Translations under genes and position numbers: made by a program
Part shown: in pieces, positions 1 to 8,107 of the stretch
Position numbering within the stretch: the stretch's first letter is position 1
Layout of the letters: each line of letters starts with the position of its first letter
The notes under the pieces: model-generated
What the model was told of the DNA's origin: nothing
What the model saw: only the letters and a program-made list of their open reading frames with translations
Databases searched by the model: none
Source of the DNA: an uncultured Eubacteriales bacterium
GTDB taxonomy: Bacteria > Bacillota > Clostridia > Peptostreptococcales > Anaerovoracaceae
Reading direction: 5' to 3'
DNA length: 64,000 bases
Assembly: GCA_902775345.1 (NCBI GenBank)
Contig: CACYLW010000017.1
Coordinates: forward strand, 1 to 64,000

Positions 1-58
1 ACGGGCGTGGGGTCCCAATTCGCAGATTCCGTTAGCCAATCACCTTCATCATAAAGAA

Positions 59-85
59 AAGCGAAGGCTGTTAAAAACCCTCGCT
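59..85 (-). terminator. Likely terminator of azlCD
   Basis: A GC-rich hairpin (GCGA-GG pairing with CC-TCGC, one bulge) lies just after the azlD stop. Read on the minus strand it is followed by a short T-rich run. It fits the end of the azlC-azlD transcript. Bases 1-58 show nothing I can call. Confidence 0.5.
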
Positions 86-105
86 TATATATTAAGAATC
101 GCGAT

Positions 106-429
106 TTACATAACACGAATCAAAATCATATAACAAGCAGTTCCGGCAATGATAGACAAGTACATATTCTTCCTTAAGATTTGTAGGATCACAAACAATG
201 TACAGGCTGCAAGTTCCGGAATCCCATAGGGAAACTGTCCGATGTTCGTATCCCTCAGGCAGTAGATTACAAGTATCGTCATAATTGCGGGAGGAAGGAC
301 TTTCCCAAGATAATGTATCGTTTTAGGTAACGGTCTGCTGCCGAACAACAAAAAAGGGAACGCTCGAAGTGCCCATGTGACAACAGAGATGACGGCGATT
401 ACCGCTGTGGTATAAATCATACTATTCAT
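106..429 (-). CDS. azlD: AzlD family branched-chain amino acid export subunit
   Basis: A small, very hydrophobic protein of about 107 residues with four predicted membrane segments. The length and the RAFPFLLF motif near the N-terminus are typical of AzlD, the small partner of AzlC in branched-chain amino acid export. The chosen start (ATG at 429) sits 8 bases after an AAAGGAGGG ribosome site and overlaps the end of azlC by 8 bases, so the two are translationally coupled. An upstream in-frame start at 453 is unlikely because it lies deep inside azlC. The neighbour hxlR-type gene is divergent and may control the pair. The substrate is known for the family only in outline, and other amino acids are possible. 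Confidence 0.85.
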   Translation of the reverse strand: MNSMIYTTAVIAVISVVTWALRAFPFLLFGSRPLPKTIHYLGKVLPPAIMTILVIYCLRDTNIGQFPYGIPELAACTLFVILQILRKNMYLSIIAGTACYMILIRVM

Positions 430-1117
430 TCCTGTTGCCCTCCTTTGCCTCAATAGGTTTACGGAGAAGTATCAGCGCCGCCAGACAAGTGATCATGGTC
501 GGGATCAGAAAATACTCTTTGCCAAGTAAAAGGTAGAATCCCAGTGCACAAACAGCCGCAGTCAAAAATGGTAACTTGGAACGATACTGCTGCCACTGGT
601 TAACGACAACAACCAAAAAGAAAGCTGTTGCTGAGAATTCGATCCCGCGCATATCAAATTGCAGGAACTGCCCTGCACAGGCACCTATAAAGGAGCCGAA
701 TACCCAATACATGTGGTCAAGTAGGGCTATCAGAAAAGCTGCCGTATCTTCGTCAAGGTCTTCCTCATACTGGACAGAACAGAGTACAGAATATGTTTCA
801 TCGGTAAGAGTCAGAATCATATAGGGATAGCGCCAGCCCATTCTGCTGAATTTCTCAATAAAACCGATGCCATAAAAAATATGACGGGCATTGATGAAAA
901 AAGCCATTAGCGCAAGCGAGAGAAGGGATGCTCCGGAAGTCATCATCGGAACCATGACGAGCTGCATAGATCCGGCAAAAATGAAAAAGCTGGAAGCAGT
1001 AATGAGTGGCACGCTGTAACCTGCATCGCTCATCAAAATGCCAAAGGCAATGCCGATAAACAGGTATGTAAAAAAAATAGGAAGCGTATTCTTTAATGCA
1101 AAATGAAATTCCCTCAT
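422..1117 (-). CDS. azlC: AzlC family branched-chain amino acid permease
   Basis: A membrane protein of about 231 residues with several predicted helices. It opens with the AzlC-type segment of an amphipathic N-terminus followed by a Gly-rich helix (FIGIAFGILMSDAGYS) and carries the family's FINARHIFYG block near residue 80. AzlC is the large subunit of the AzlCD exporter of branched-chain amino acids. The second ATG (1117) is chosen because a GGAGAG ribosome site precedes it by about 7 bases, while the first ATG (1123) is too close to it. The gene is first in a two-gene operon with azlD and is divergent from an HxlR-type regulator across about 120 bases. Confidence 0.88.
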   Translation of the reverse strand: MREFHFALKNTLPIFFTYLFIGIAFGILMSDAGYSVPLITASSFFIFAGSMQLVMVPMMTSGASLLSLALMAFFINARHIFYGIGFIEKFSRMGWRYPYMILTLTDETYSVLCSVQYEEDLDEDTAAFLIALLDHMYWVFGSFIGACAGQFLQFDMRGIEFSATAFFLVVVVNQWQQYRSKLPFLTAAVCALGFYLLLGKEYFLIPTMITCLAALILLRKPIEAKEGNRNE

Positions 1118-1208
1118 CCACATCTCTCCGTTTTAAATAAGCATTGAGTTTGTTACAGCATATGGCGTATCATCATATTATACAAGTACGCAAAAAATAG
1201 ATAGGTAC

Positions 1209-1222
1209 TATCAATTTTGATA
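1209..1222. promoter_or_regulatory. Inverted repeat, candidate HxlR operator
   Basis: TATCAA and TTGATA arms separated by two bases lie between azlC and the hxlR-type gene, 18 bases before its start codon. HxlR-family dimers bind short palindromes in divergent intergenic regions, so this is a reasonable operator. The assignment is inference. Confidence 0.4.
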
Positions 1223-1239
1223 CTGTTCGGAGGGGCGAT

Positions 1240-1587
1240 ATGAAAGCTGACAGAAAGTTCAACTGCTCGATCGAAGCTGCAATGTGCTTTATAGGAGGCA
1301 AATACAAACCGATCATTCTCTGGCACCTGATAAAAGGTGAGAAGCGCTTCAGTGAACTTCAGCGCCTTATCCCTCAGGCAACCGCACGTACACTGACGCT
1401 TCAGCTGCGCGAGCTTGAAAACGATCAGCTGATCCATCGTGAAGTATATCCCGTCGTGCCGCCGAAAACAGAGTATTCACTGACTGAACTCGGAAAAACA
1501 TTGATCCCTCTTATTACTGAATTGAGAGAGTGGGGCCACTTCTATTTTGAGTATACAAATCAGCCGAATCCATGTAAGCAGGGATAA
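1240..1587 (+). CDS. HxlR family winged-helix transcriptional regulator
   Basis: A 115-residue protein matching the HxlR/DUF24 family along its full length. It has a Cys at residue 9 (the family's conserved N-terminal Cys), the GGKYKPIILWHL helix, the RFSELQRLIP...ARTLTLQLRELE recognition helix and a wing ending in EYSLTELGKTL. HxlR proteins are dimeric repressors or activators, often sensing electrophiles or redox state through the N-terminal Cys. An AGGGGCG-type ribosome site precedes the ATG. It is divergent from azlCD and followed by small genes on its own strand, so azlCD is the likely target. Confidence 0.9.
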   Translation: MKADRKFNCSIEAAMCFIGGKYKPIILWHLIKGEKRFSELQRLIPQATARTLTLQLRELENDQLIHREVYPVVPPKTEYSLTELGKTLIPLITELREWGHFYFEYTNQPNPCKQG

Positions 1588-1659
1588 CTCGTCAAATTCA
1601 CGTTTTCCGATTAACAGCAGGTGGTTGGATTTGCAGAATTAACCGAGGAGGAGCCAATT

Positions 1660-1881
1660 ATGGATAAACTATTTGATTTTGGCAATCGTTACGCAAGAGA
1701 AAGCACTTGGAAGGATTTTGCGCTTGTAAAGTTTTGCCTGTTCTCAATGGGACTGGCAGCAGGGACACAAATTCCAGAAAAACATAAGAAGAAGGCTATT
1801 AAGACGGCAGCCTGTGTATTTGCTGCAACATACATTCCACTTATGACGAAAGTATTCCGTCTTGCGTTCAGGAGGGCTTGA
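1660..1881 (+). CDS. Small conserved membrane-associated protein
   Basis: A 73-residue protein with an N-terminal amphipathic stretch, a short hydrophobic segment (residues about 24-38) and a second one at the C-terminus, separated by a Lys-rich turn. Proteins of this size and layout are common in Firmicutes and are sometimes labelled permease-of-phosphate-transporter-like. I see no basis for that function. The ATG at 1660 follows a GAGGAGGAG ribosome site, and an upstream in-frame GTG at 1621 lacks one. It is followed closely by a DUF4256 gene, so the two are probably co-transcribed. Confidence 0.65.
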   Translation: MDKLFDFGNRYARESTWKDFALVKFCLFSMGLAAGTQIPEKHKKKAIKTAACVFAATYIPLMTKVFRLAFRRA

Positions 1882-1886
1882 GCATA

Positions 1887-2411
1887 ATGATAACTGAAAT
1901 ACTTAAGAACAGATTTTGTCAGAATATGACAAGACACCCTGACCTGGAATGGGACTTTGTCGAAGATCGTCTGAACGAAAACAAGGAAGTGCTTGAGGTG
2001 CTGAAGCGCATGGAGGAAAGCGGCGGCGAGCCGGACGCTATTGGTATAGATGAATCCAGCGGAAAAATCATTTTCTGCGATTGCTCAAGCGAAACTCCCG
2101 CTGGCCGCAGAAGCCTTTGCTATGATGATGAAGCTTTGGAAAAGCGAAAAAAGAACCCGCCTTCGGGCAGTGCCATGCATCAGTCTCAGAAGATGGGTGT
2201 ATCCATGCTAACTGAGGAGCTGTACAGGCGGTTGCAGGAACTTGGGCCGTTTGATCAGAAAACGTCAAGCTGGATAGCAACTCCGTATGATGTCCGCAGT
2301 AAAGGAGGCGCTTTGTTCTGTGAGCGTCGCTACGGTGTTGTGTTTACATTTCACAATGGCGCGGATTCATACTACTCTGTGCGTGGGTGGAGAGGCTATA
2401 TAACGGTTTGA
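1887..2411 (+). CDS. DUF4256 family protein
   Basis: A 174-residue soluble protein that looks like DUF4256: an N-terminal NMTRHPDLEW segment, then a central DECS-like GKIIFCDCSSETPAGRRSLCYD block, and a C-terminal SWIATPYDVRSKGGALFCERR motif. The function of the family is unknown. The ATG at 1887 is preferred over an in-frame TTG at 1878 because the GGAGGG site at 1871 is then spaced correctly. The start lies just past the stop of the preceding small gene, so the two form a compact pair. Confidence 0.85.
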   Translation: MITEILKNRFCQNMTRHPDLEWDFVEDRLNENKEVLEVLKRMEESGGEPDAIGIDESSGKIIFCDCSSETPAGRRSLCYDDEALEKRKKNPPSGSAMHQSQKMGVSMLTEELYRRLQELGPFDQKTSSWIATPYDVRSKGGALFCERRYGVVFTFHNGADSYYSVRGWRGYITV

Positions 2412-2437
2412 TATATTTGCGCTTGCGGTACTTCTGG

Positions 2438-2464
2438 AGCGGGTGATCGTAATTGCCCGCTTTT
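2438..2464 (+). terminator. Rho-independent terminator
   Basis: AGCGGG pairs with CCCGCT around an 11-12 base loop and is followed by TTTT. It closes the transcript of the DUF4256 gene. A related sequence (AGCGGGTGATC with a longer insert) recurs at about 10538-10620. Confidence 0.65.
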
Positions 2465-2511
2465 ATGATGTCTTCCGACAAAAGAAAAACCTCCGATTTC
2501 TCGGAGATCTG

Positions 2512-2540
2512 TGGTGGATGATCAGGGGCTCGAACTCTGG
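2512..2540 (-). repeat. tRNA-Lys 3'-end fragment, candidate attachment-site remnant
   Basis: Twenty-eight of 29 bases match the att copy at 17175, which in turn matches the 3' end of tRNA-Lys(CTT) at 26014 with one mismatch. The fragment includes the CCA end and T arm, and the match stops before the anticodon arm. It is in direct orientation with all the other copies. Two CTCAA units 11 bases apart follow at 2598 and 2609. I read it as the left junction of an old element inserted at the tRNA. Confidence 0.7.
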
Positions 2541-2810
2541 TTCGGAGCCTGAAACCCAGTAAAGAGAGGAGGTTCAGCGACATCATCCCATCCATTCCTC
2601 AAACTTTCCTCAAAAAACCGTGCAGTCATGTCAATACTTATACATACTCGGTGGGAAGCACGTTTACAGTTTTTAGTTACGAAGCGGCTTTTGCCTTTTT
2701 ATTATGAGTCGCTAGCATCTATATAAGTGAGTATATCTATCAGGAAATGTGGAATTCAAAGATACGATCATAGTTATGCATTTTTCATCATGGCAATTTC
2801 CACGAATTGT

Positions 2811-3962
2811 CTATTTGTGAAATAGCCATATTATTATCAATGGCAATACCATTAAGCTGCCGGTTACTAAAAAGAAAAGTGAATAGTTATCTCCAGTAAT
2901 AGGCGCAATTATGTATGAAGGCATTAAAATTGCACCTAATAACTGCAAGGTGGATATTATGCCTCCGGAAATCCCCGCTTCACCAGGGCTAATTTCGCCG
3001 CTTTTTACAGGAAAAGATATCATTAATGGCATTATGCCGCCTATTCCAGCACCTGTAGTTATCAAGGCTAATAGTAGAGGAAATCCAGGGACGAATCTCC
3101 AAGCGAATATTGTTCCGGATCCGATAATAATGACTAGTGCTATTGTTTGGATTTTAGTACTTTTCCATTTCTGATCGACTATAGGAGAAGACAATGAACC
3201 AATAAGATTCCCGATGGTGAAAGCAGCAGTATAGGCACCAGCAGCAACTTCACTAATTCCTCTGCTGGAAAGCGCGAGAGGAAGGAATGATGCAATCCCT
3301 ATCATACATGACATAACGAAGAATAAAGTTATACTGGATATGATTACACTTCTTTTCTTTGCTACATTCCGTAAGTACGAATATGCAGTTCCGTTAGGAG
3401 TTGCTGGAGATGTGAGGTCGCTGTTTTCTGCAAGGAAAAACCACAATAGTGTAGCTGCAATTGTAATAATAACACCTAGCAGGTAAACCGCTCTGATTGA
3501 GCCAAGTATAGATGTCGTACCTGTTGCCAACGACATTGCAATCGTTGAGCTGGAAAGGAAGACCCCTGTGAGCACACCTACCTTGTCTCTGCTAAATGCG
3601 CAGCTTATCACCTTTACTCCATTGGCGTTAACAACAGCACCAGCTACTCCTATCATCAACATGCTCAAAAAAAGCATGCTGTATGTTGTACTGTAAAAAC
3701 GAAGAATACTCCCAGCACAAGAAATGACAAGACTTATCCCAATAACAGGTTTTGGACCATATTTGTCTGCAAGTACACCTGATAGGAGTGACAGAAAAAC
3801 CGCTGGAATCATTGGAGCGGAAAAAACTCTGGAGAACATAACAGGGCTAATAGAATAGCCCTGTATTATGTCTGTTGAAATTGGTGATAGCTGGTATTGC
3901 AGATAGTTAGGAGCAAAATACGCCATAAGCAATACTGCCAGAATTAACCATTTCTTTTTCAT
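2811..3962 (-). CDS. MFS transporter
   Basis: A 383-residue integral membrane protein with about 12 hydrophobic segments. The cytoplasmic loop 2-3 signature is present as GVLADKYGPKPVIG, and a long central hydrophilic loop divides the two six-helix halves. It is a major facilitator of the cyanate/nitrate-like or oxalate/formate-like type, and the substrate cannot be read from sequence. Its start ATG overlaps the stop of the GcvT-like gene in an ATGA arrangement, so the two are translated as a coupled pair. The context suggests it imports the methylated substrate of that enzyme, which is inference. Confidence 0.85.
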   Translation of the reverse strand: MKKKWLILAVLLMAYFAPNYLQYQLSPISTDIIQGYSISPVMFSRVFSAPMIPAVFLSLLSGVLADKYGPKPVIGISLVISCAGSILRFYSTTYSMLFLSMLMIGVAGAVVNANGVKVISCAFSRDKVGVLTGVFLSSSTIAMSLATGTTSILGSIRAVYLLGVIITIAATLLWFFLAENSDLTSPATPNGTAYSYLRNVAKKRSVIISSITLFFVMSCMIGIASFLPLALSSRGISEVAAGAYTAAFTIGNLIGSLSSPIVDQKWKSTKIQTIALVIIIGSGTIFAWRFVPGFPLLLALITTGAGIGGIMPLMISFPVKSGEISPGEAGISGGIISTLQLLGAILMPSYIIAPITGDNYSLFFLVTGSLMVLPLIIIWLFHK

Positions 3963-5302
3963 GCTTTTTCAAATGTCGGAATATCCGAAACGTCACGTTT
4001 TGAATTGCTGATGTAATCCTGATTGTACGGATAGCGGGCAACCTTTACGCGAATCTCCATCTGTCGTGTACCCGGAGTTCCCCAGAGAAGTGTAAGCTCA
4101 GTTCCTTCAACAGCGTACTTTCTGTCGATAAATCCCAAAGAGATCATGCTGTTATAGTGATAGGAGATGATTCTTCCAGCACTTATGCCAATCCATTTGC
4201 CATCAGCAAACACTTTGTCAGCTCTGAACGTATACATCCCGGTTGCTCCGGTAAATATATAGTCAAGCTCGCAGTCTGTGTTGATCTGTTCACATGGTTC
4301 CTGAGTAGGATCGATAGTTGTAGCAAATACTTTGGCAACATCTTCGGCATTCCATTCAAGCGTGACAGCTGTTTTCTTTTCATCTTCAGTCATAGCTTCA
4401 AGCGCAGCTCTCCCTGTGAATTCGTGGTTGAATTTCACCAGGAAATCCCAGCCAACATCAAATGGTGTCACGAATCTTGACTCAAGATCATCACCGACAC
4501 TTCCGCCAAGCTTCCTTGCTATCTGTTGCCAGCAAGCCTGAGGTCTCTGTCTGTAATAATCAGCCATTTCGTCCCCAGACTCAAAGATAGGCATAGGGTA
4601 ATGAAGAAGAATATTAGGGAAACCACCTTCAGTATGGTTAAAGAGACTGTATGTGCCCATTCCGAGCTTTTTCGCTCCGAACTTCTGACCGCTTGCCCAT
4701 ACGCGAGTATACACATATTCAAAGTCAGCTATCGGACCATGGATCTCATAAGCAAGGTTTCCTGACATACCCATTCTGATAACTTCTACTTCATAATCGC
4801 CCATCATTTCTTTGCGATGTGTAGGGAATTTGATATCATGAAGATCTTTCTGGAAAGCATCTTCAAGGATCTGAAGCGACTTCTCACCCTGGATCTGGAT
4901 GAAGTATTCCTGACCTGTGATATTTTCACCCTTTACATCATATTCAGTTTTGCTGAGAAGATATTCAAGAGGTGGGTCAAGCCAATAAGTGCGATATCTG
5001 TCTTCGCCAATGCGGATAACAACTCCATCGGTAAGGATCTGGCCTTTTTCATTGCAGATAACTGCGTGGCGCAGACCTTTCATTGATAATTTACTGAAAT
5101 CATTAGTGCAAATCGAGTTCAGGAATTTCGCTGCATCAGGACCATATACATCAAATGTAGGTGACCAAGCAAGAGGTGTACCAATCCATGCGCTCGTGCG
5201 ATATCCGTCTATCTCGTCTTTTGTTCCGGTGTATGCAAATGGAATCTGGCTCCCTGCAACGTTATAAAGTAAAACTGCTCCTTCTAATTCTGGTCTGTTC
5301 AT
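3959..5302 (-). CDS. GcvT-like aminomethyltransferase / O-demethylase family protein
   Basis: A 447-residue protein of the GcvT/LigM/DmdA fold: a folate-binding N-terminal region (residues about 30-300; SAWIGTPLAW, FDVYGPDAAKFLNSI, GNLAYEIHG) and a C-terminal barrel (GYIFTG-type and RIISYHYNSMISLGFID). It lacks glycine-cleavage companions (no gcvH or gcvP nearby). The length and pairing with a transporter resemble tetrahydrofolate-dependent O- or N-demethylases such as LigM. Likely role: moving a methyl group from an imported methylated compound to tetrahydrofolate in the cytoplasm. A GGGAGG ribosome site precedes the ATG. A PucR-type regulator is divergent across 149 bases. Confidence 0.75.
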   Translation of the reverse strand: MNRPELEGAVLLYNVAGSQIPFAYTGTKDEIDGYRTSAWIGTPLAWSPTFDVYGPDAAKFLNSICTNDFSKLSMKGLRHAVICNEKGQILTDGVVIRIGEDRYRTYWLDPPLEYLLSKTEYDVKGENITGQEYFIQIQGEKSLQILEDAFQKDLHDIKFPTHRKEMMGDYEVEVIRMGMSGNLAYEIHGPIADFEYVYTRVWASGQKFGAKKLGMGTYSLFNHTEGGFPNILLHYPMPIFESGDEMADYYRQRPQACWQQIARKLGGSVGDDLESRFVTPFDVGWDFLVKFNHEFTGRAALEAMTEDEKKTAVTLEWNAEDVAKVFATTIDPTQEPCEQINTDCELDYIFTGATGMYTFRADKVFADGKWIGISAGRIISYHYNSMISLGFIDRKYAVEGTELTLLWGTPGTRQMEIRVKVARYPYNQDYISNSKRDVSDIPTFEKA

Positions 5303-5451
5303 ATTTTACCTCCCTGATCAAAACAGAATGAACGGTATCTTCTCATATAAAGTATATTTACCTTGCGATAGCAAAAGAACGGACATAAAATGAGAAATAA
5401 GTAGATAGTTTTCGCACTTTTTGACGAAATACAATCAGAAAGGTAACGATC

Positions 5452-7011
5452 ATGCATATTCACATTAGCGTTATAGCCGAAGCATTGGGAGAATCCGTCA
5501 GAGAACTAATTGTAAGAAATGAAAATGCTGCAGTTATTGAATGTGTGAGAATTTTGAAAAACAATGCTGTTCCAAGAGAATCAGCTAAAAATGATACATG
5601 TTTGTATATTGTTACAGTAGACTCCATTTCTATTTATAATCGCGATAAAAAGAACTACAAAAACCTTATTGCGGGAGTAGACATTTTCGATGAAAACAAA
5701 GACGCATTTAACGATCACAATGTAATTATAGTGGATGAAATAGATGATCTGCAGGTGCTTTTCTCAAAGACATTGGATATTTTTGATGAATATAACCAAT
5801 GGTATGAGGACATGTGCCTTGCGCTTACAAAAGATGAGCCGCTTGATGCAATGATCGCTACAGCATCCAGAGTATTGTCCAATCCCGTAGCGATTTTTGA
5901 TACATCACAGTCTCTGATGGGTTATTCAGCCAATAATCTTAAAGACTATGAATCCACGATCTGGAAGGAGGTATTGTCTCCGAAATATCCGGCATTAAAC
6001 TATTATTCAATAGACGAACATGAAGAGATTAACAGGATGTTCAGGGAAAACGATACTTGCTTTATTATCAGTCCAAAAAGAGATCTGGATCATGAACATC
6101 TTATGGCACCGATCAAAGTTAACGGTGCGATAGTTGCGACGATAGGAATGGTAGATTTGAATGGCCCATTTACTCATGCGCAGATATTCATAGCAAATGT
6201 GATCCATGACATGCTTGAGAAGCTGTTTGCAATCAGGATGAATAAGAGAAGCGCGGATGATTTGTATTACTTTACACGAATGCTTTCTGGGGCAGAAGTA
6301 AGATCCAGAACGGTTTCCTTGCACTTGGCAACAAAAGGCTGGGGAATGAATGACGGATTTTTTATGCTTTCGTTTCAGGTGAGTGAGAAATTAGATTATG
6401 TCAACAAATGGGATCTATGCATAACCAGGATACAAGAAAGCTTCCCACGATCGATATCATCAGTTTACGAAGAGACTATAGTAATGGTTATAAGGAAGCA
6501 AGATTACGATATCCTCCAGCCAGAAGAGAGGAAGAAATTGGATGATCTTTGTGATTCCTATTATTTGAGATGTGCAATCAGCAGCTACTTTGACCAATTT
6601 ATTGATCTCCATTTATGTTATGAACAGAATCGTATGCTTTTGAACCTAAAACTGCAAAATGAAACACAGTTGCTTTATTGGCCGGATCATTATGAGGATG
6701 TGCTGTTCGCATCGATAGATAGTTCAATAGACGTTGTTGACCTATGTTATCCAAAACTTATCGAGATATACCGAAGTGATAGAAACAATCGACTTGAATT
6801 AATTGAGTGCCTATATACATATCTAATCTGTGGTAGAAATATGGCTGATACTGCACGAAGGCTATTTGCACATAGGAACACATTGCTTTATAGGCTTCAT
6901 GTTTTGGAAGATTTATTAGGTTTAAAAATTGATGATTTGAATGAACAGGAATTATTGATGATGTTGCTTTCCTGTTTAATAATAATGCGCGATACTAGGC
7001 AATCGTCATAG
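5452..7011 (+). CDS. PucR/CdaR family transcriptional regulator
   Basis: A 519-residue protein. The N-terminal half resembles the sensory region of purine-catabolism-type regulators, the middle is GAF-like (residues about 130-270, NPVAIFDTSQSLMGYS), and the last 60 residues form the PucR C-terminal helix-turn-helix (NMADTARRLFAHRNTLLYRL followed by LNEQELLMMLL). Such proteins activate adjacent catabolic operons in response to the substrate. It is divergent from the GcvT-like/MFS operon, which is the obvious target. An AAAGG site precedes the ATG. Its stop lies about 30 bases before the next tRNA-fragment boundary. Confidence 0.85.
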   Translation: MHIHISVIAEALGESVRELIVRNENAAVIECVRILKNNAVPRESAKNDTCLYIVTVDSISIYNRDKKNYKNLIAGVDIFDENKDAFNDHNVIIVDEIDDLQVLFSKTLDIFDEYNQWYEDMCLALTKDEPLDAMIATASRVLSNPVAIFDTSQSLMGYSANNLKDYESTIWKEVLSPKYPALNYYSIDEHEEINRMFRENDTCFIISPKRDLDHEHLMAPIKVNGAIVATIGMVDLNGPFTHAQIFIANVIHDMLEKLFAIRMNKRSADDLYYFTRMLSGAEVRSRTVSLHLATKGWGMNDGFFMLSFQVSEKLDYVNKWDLCITRIQESFPRSISSVYEETIVMVIRKQDYDILQPEERKKLDDLCDSYYLRCAISSYFDQFIDLHLCYEQNRMLLNLKLQNETQLLYWPDHYEDVLFASIDSSIDVVDLCYPKLIEIYRSDRNNRLELIECLYTYLICGRNMADTARRLFAHRNTLLYRLHVLEDLLGLKIDDLNEQELLMMLLSCLIIMRDTRQSS

Positions 7012-7041
7012 ATTGGGAGCGTGTCAAGTGTGCGAATGTAC

Positions 7042-7065
7042 GGGGTGCTATACCCTGGACACCCT
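7042..7065 (-). repeat. Degenerate tRNA-Lys 3' fragment
   Basis: ACCCTGGACACCCT (7052-7065) is identical to the inner part of the attachment repeat at 17175 and 26014. The adjacent GGGGT matches too, but the T-loop is altered and one base longer, and the CCA end is barely recognisable. It looks like an old, drifted attachment site in the same orientation as the other copies. Confidence 0.5.
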
Positions 7066-7109
7066 TTTCCTGAAACGTTGAAAAAACACATTCGATGGAG
7101 GTACATTCC

Positions 7110-7147
7110 CTCAAAGTTTCCTCAAGATTTCCTCAAACTATTCTCAA
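7110..7147 (+). repeat. Four CTCAA units spaced exactly 11 bases apart
   Basis: CTCAA starts at 7110, 7121, 7132 and 7143. The units are embedded in TTTCCTCAA-type contexts. The period of one helical turn and the position 58 bases inside a tRNA-derived junction fit arm-type binding sites of a tyrosine integrase. The same motif occurs twice with 11-base spacing at 2598 and 2609. Confidence 0.6.
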
Positions 7148-7426
7148 ACATTAGATAGCCTTATCAACTTTCTGATATATAGCATTATACGCTGACAAAT
7201 CTTCAAATTAGAATTCAGCAACACTAACAGCGGCATTCGGTATGTTATTATTACTTCTGTAGATGCCGCAATACATAGCGACAAATCGGCAGCTTGTCGA
7301 GCTGTTTGCTATTGAAAAGCAATGACACGATTCGTATCACCGATGTGACGGAGCGATTCTTTCATTTCTCATAACCATCCATTACAGTCTATACGACTGG
7401 GGAGTAACAGAAAGGACGGATTGAAA

Positions 7427-8092
7427 ATGAAAGAAACAAGAAGAAAAGAGTTGCTGGCGGGGATCATTCTGCTGGCGGCATTTGTCTTATGGACTATATT
7501 GATTCGGAATATCGACGTACAGAATGCAGGCTCAAATGGAACATCGGTCGGCTTCGCTACGATCAATGTGCGGTTTCACCGATTGACCGGTGTACATATG
7601 CTGGTCTATAAGATCACTGACTGGCTTGGTCTCGTTCCGATCATCATATGTATGTGTTTCGGTGTGTTGGGTTTGGTGCAGCTGATAAAGAGACGTAGCA
7701 TCCTAAGGGTTGATACGGACATCCTGTTATTGGGTGTCTATTATGTGCTGGTCATAGCTTGCTACCTAATCTTTGAGATGATTCCGATTAATTACAGGCC
7801 GATCCTGATAAACGGAAATCTGGAAGCATCTTATCCGTCATCAACTACGCTCCTGGTGCTGAGCGTGATGCCGACACTGAAATATCAGTCTGACCGGAGA
7901 ATTGCGAATCCAATGACACGGAAAGCGATAGTTTTGTTTGTTTTCGCCTTTTCCTCATTTATGGTGATGGGCAGGCTGATTTCCGGCGTCCATTGGGCAA
8001 CGGATATTATTGGCTCCGTTTTCCTGAGTTCGGGTCTGTTTATGGTCTATCGATCCATGGCAGAATATACTGGGTACAGAAAAAACATGTGA
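7427..8092 (+). CDS. PAP2-superfamily membrane protein
   Basis: A 221-residue protein with about six membrane segments. The third PAP2 phosphatase motif is clear (GRLISGVHWATD, with the His and Asp that serve catalysis). The first two are altered: the segment EASYPSSTTLLV has PSST where classical enzymes have PSGH, so the proton-donating His is absent, and the Lys of the first motif is not obvious. It may be a specialised lipid phosphatase or phosphotransferase, or inactive. The ATG at 7427 fits the AAAGGA site better than the in-frame TTG at 7421. It is followed within 16 bases by a membrane-bound XRE regulator. Confidence 0.75.
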   Translation: MKETRRKELLAGIILLAAFVLWTILIRNIDVQNAGSNGTSVGFATINVRFHRLTGVHMLVYKITDWLGLVPIIICMCFGVLGLVQLIKRRSILRVDTDILLLGVYYVLVIACYLIFEMIPINYRPILINGNLEASYPSSTTLLVLSVMPTLKYQSDRRIANPMTRKAIVLFVFAFSSFMVMGRLISGVHWATDIIGSVFLSSGLFMVYRSMAEYTGYRKNM

Positions 8093-8107
8093 CGTCAGAG
8101 GCATTAA

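Larger units (their letters stand above)
2412..2810. other. Non-coding stretch at the left edge of the tRNA-Lys island
   Basis: About 400 bases without a supported gene. It holds a terminator hairpin (2438-2464), a second hairpin (CCTCCGA/TCGGAG, about 2490-2508), the tRNA-Lys 3' fragment at 2512, and two CTCAA repeats 11 bases apart (2598 and 2609). Past 2620 I see no feature apart from AT-rich sequence. Confidence 0.6.
2512..7051. mobile_element. Inferred tRNA-Lys island segment A (MFS / GcvT-like / PucR cargo)
   Basis: The segment is bounded by the tRNA-Lys fragment at 2512 and a degenerate copy at 7042-7065. It contains a two-gene catabolic-looking operon and its divergent regulator, and has no integrase of its own. 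The boundaries are inferred from the direct repeats only. It may be a decayed element whose integrase gene was lost when the next element arrived. Confidence 0.4.
7012..7426. other. Non-coding junction between island segments A and B
   Basis: About 415 bases with no supported gene. Present are the degenerate tRNA-Lys fragment (7042-7065), four CTCAA units on an 11-base period (7110-7147), and an unremarkable AT-rich stretch up to the PAP2 gene. Confidence 0.6.
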
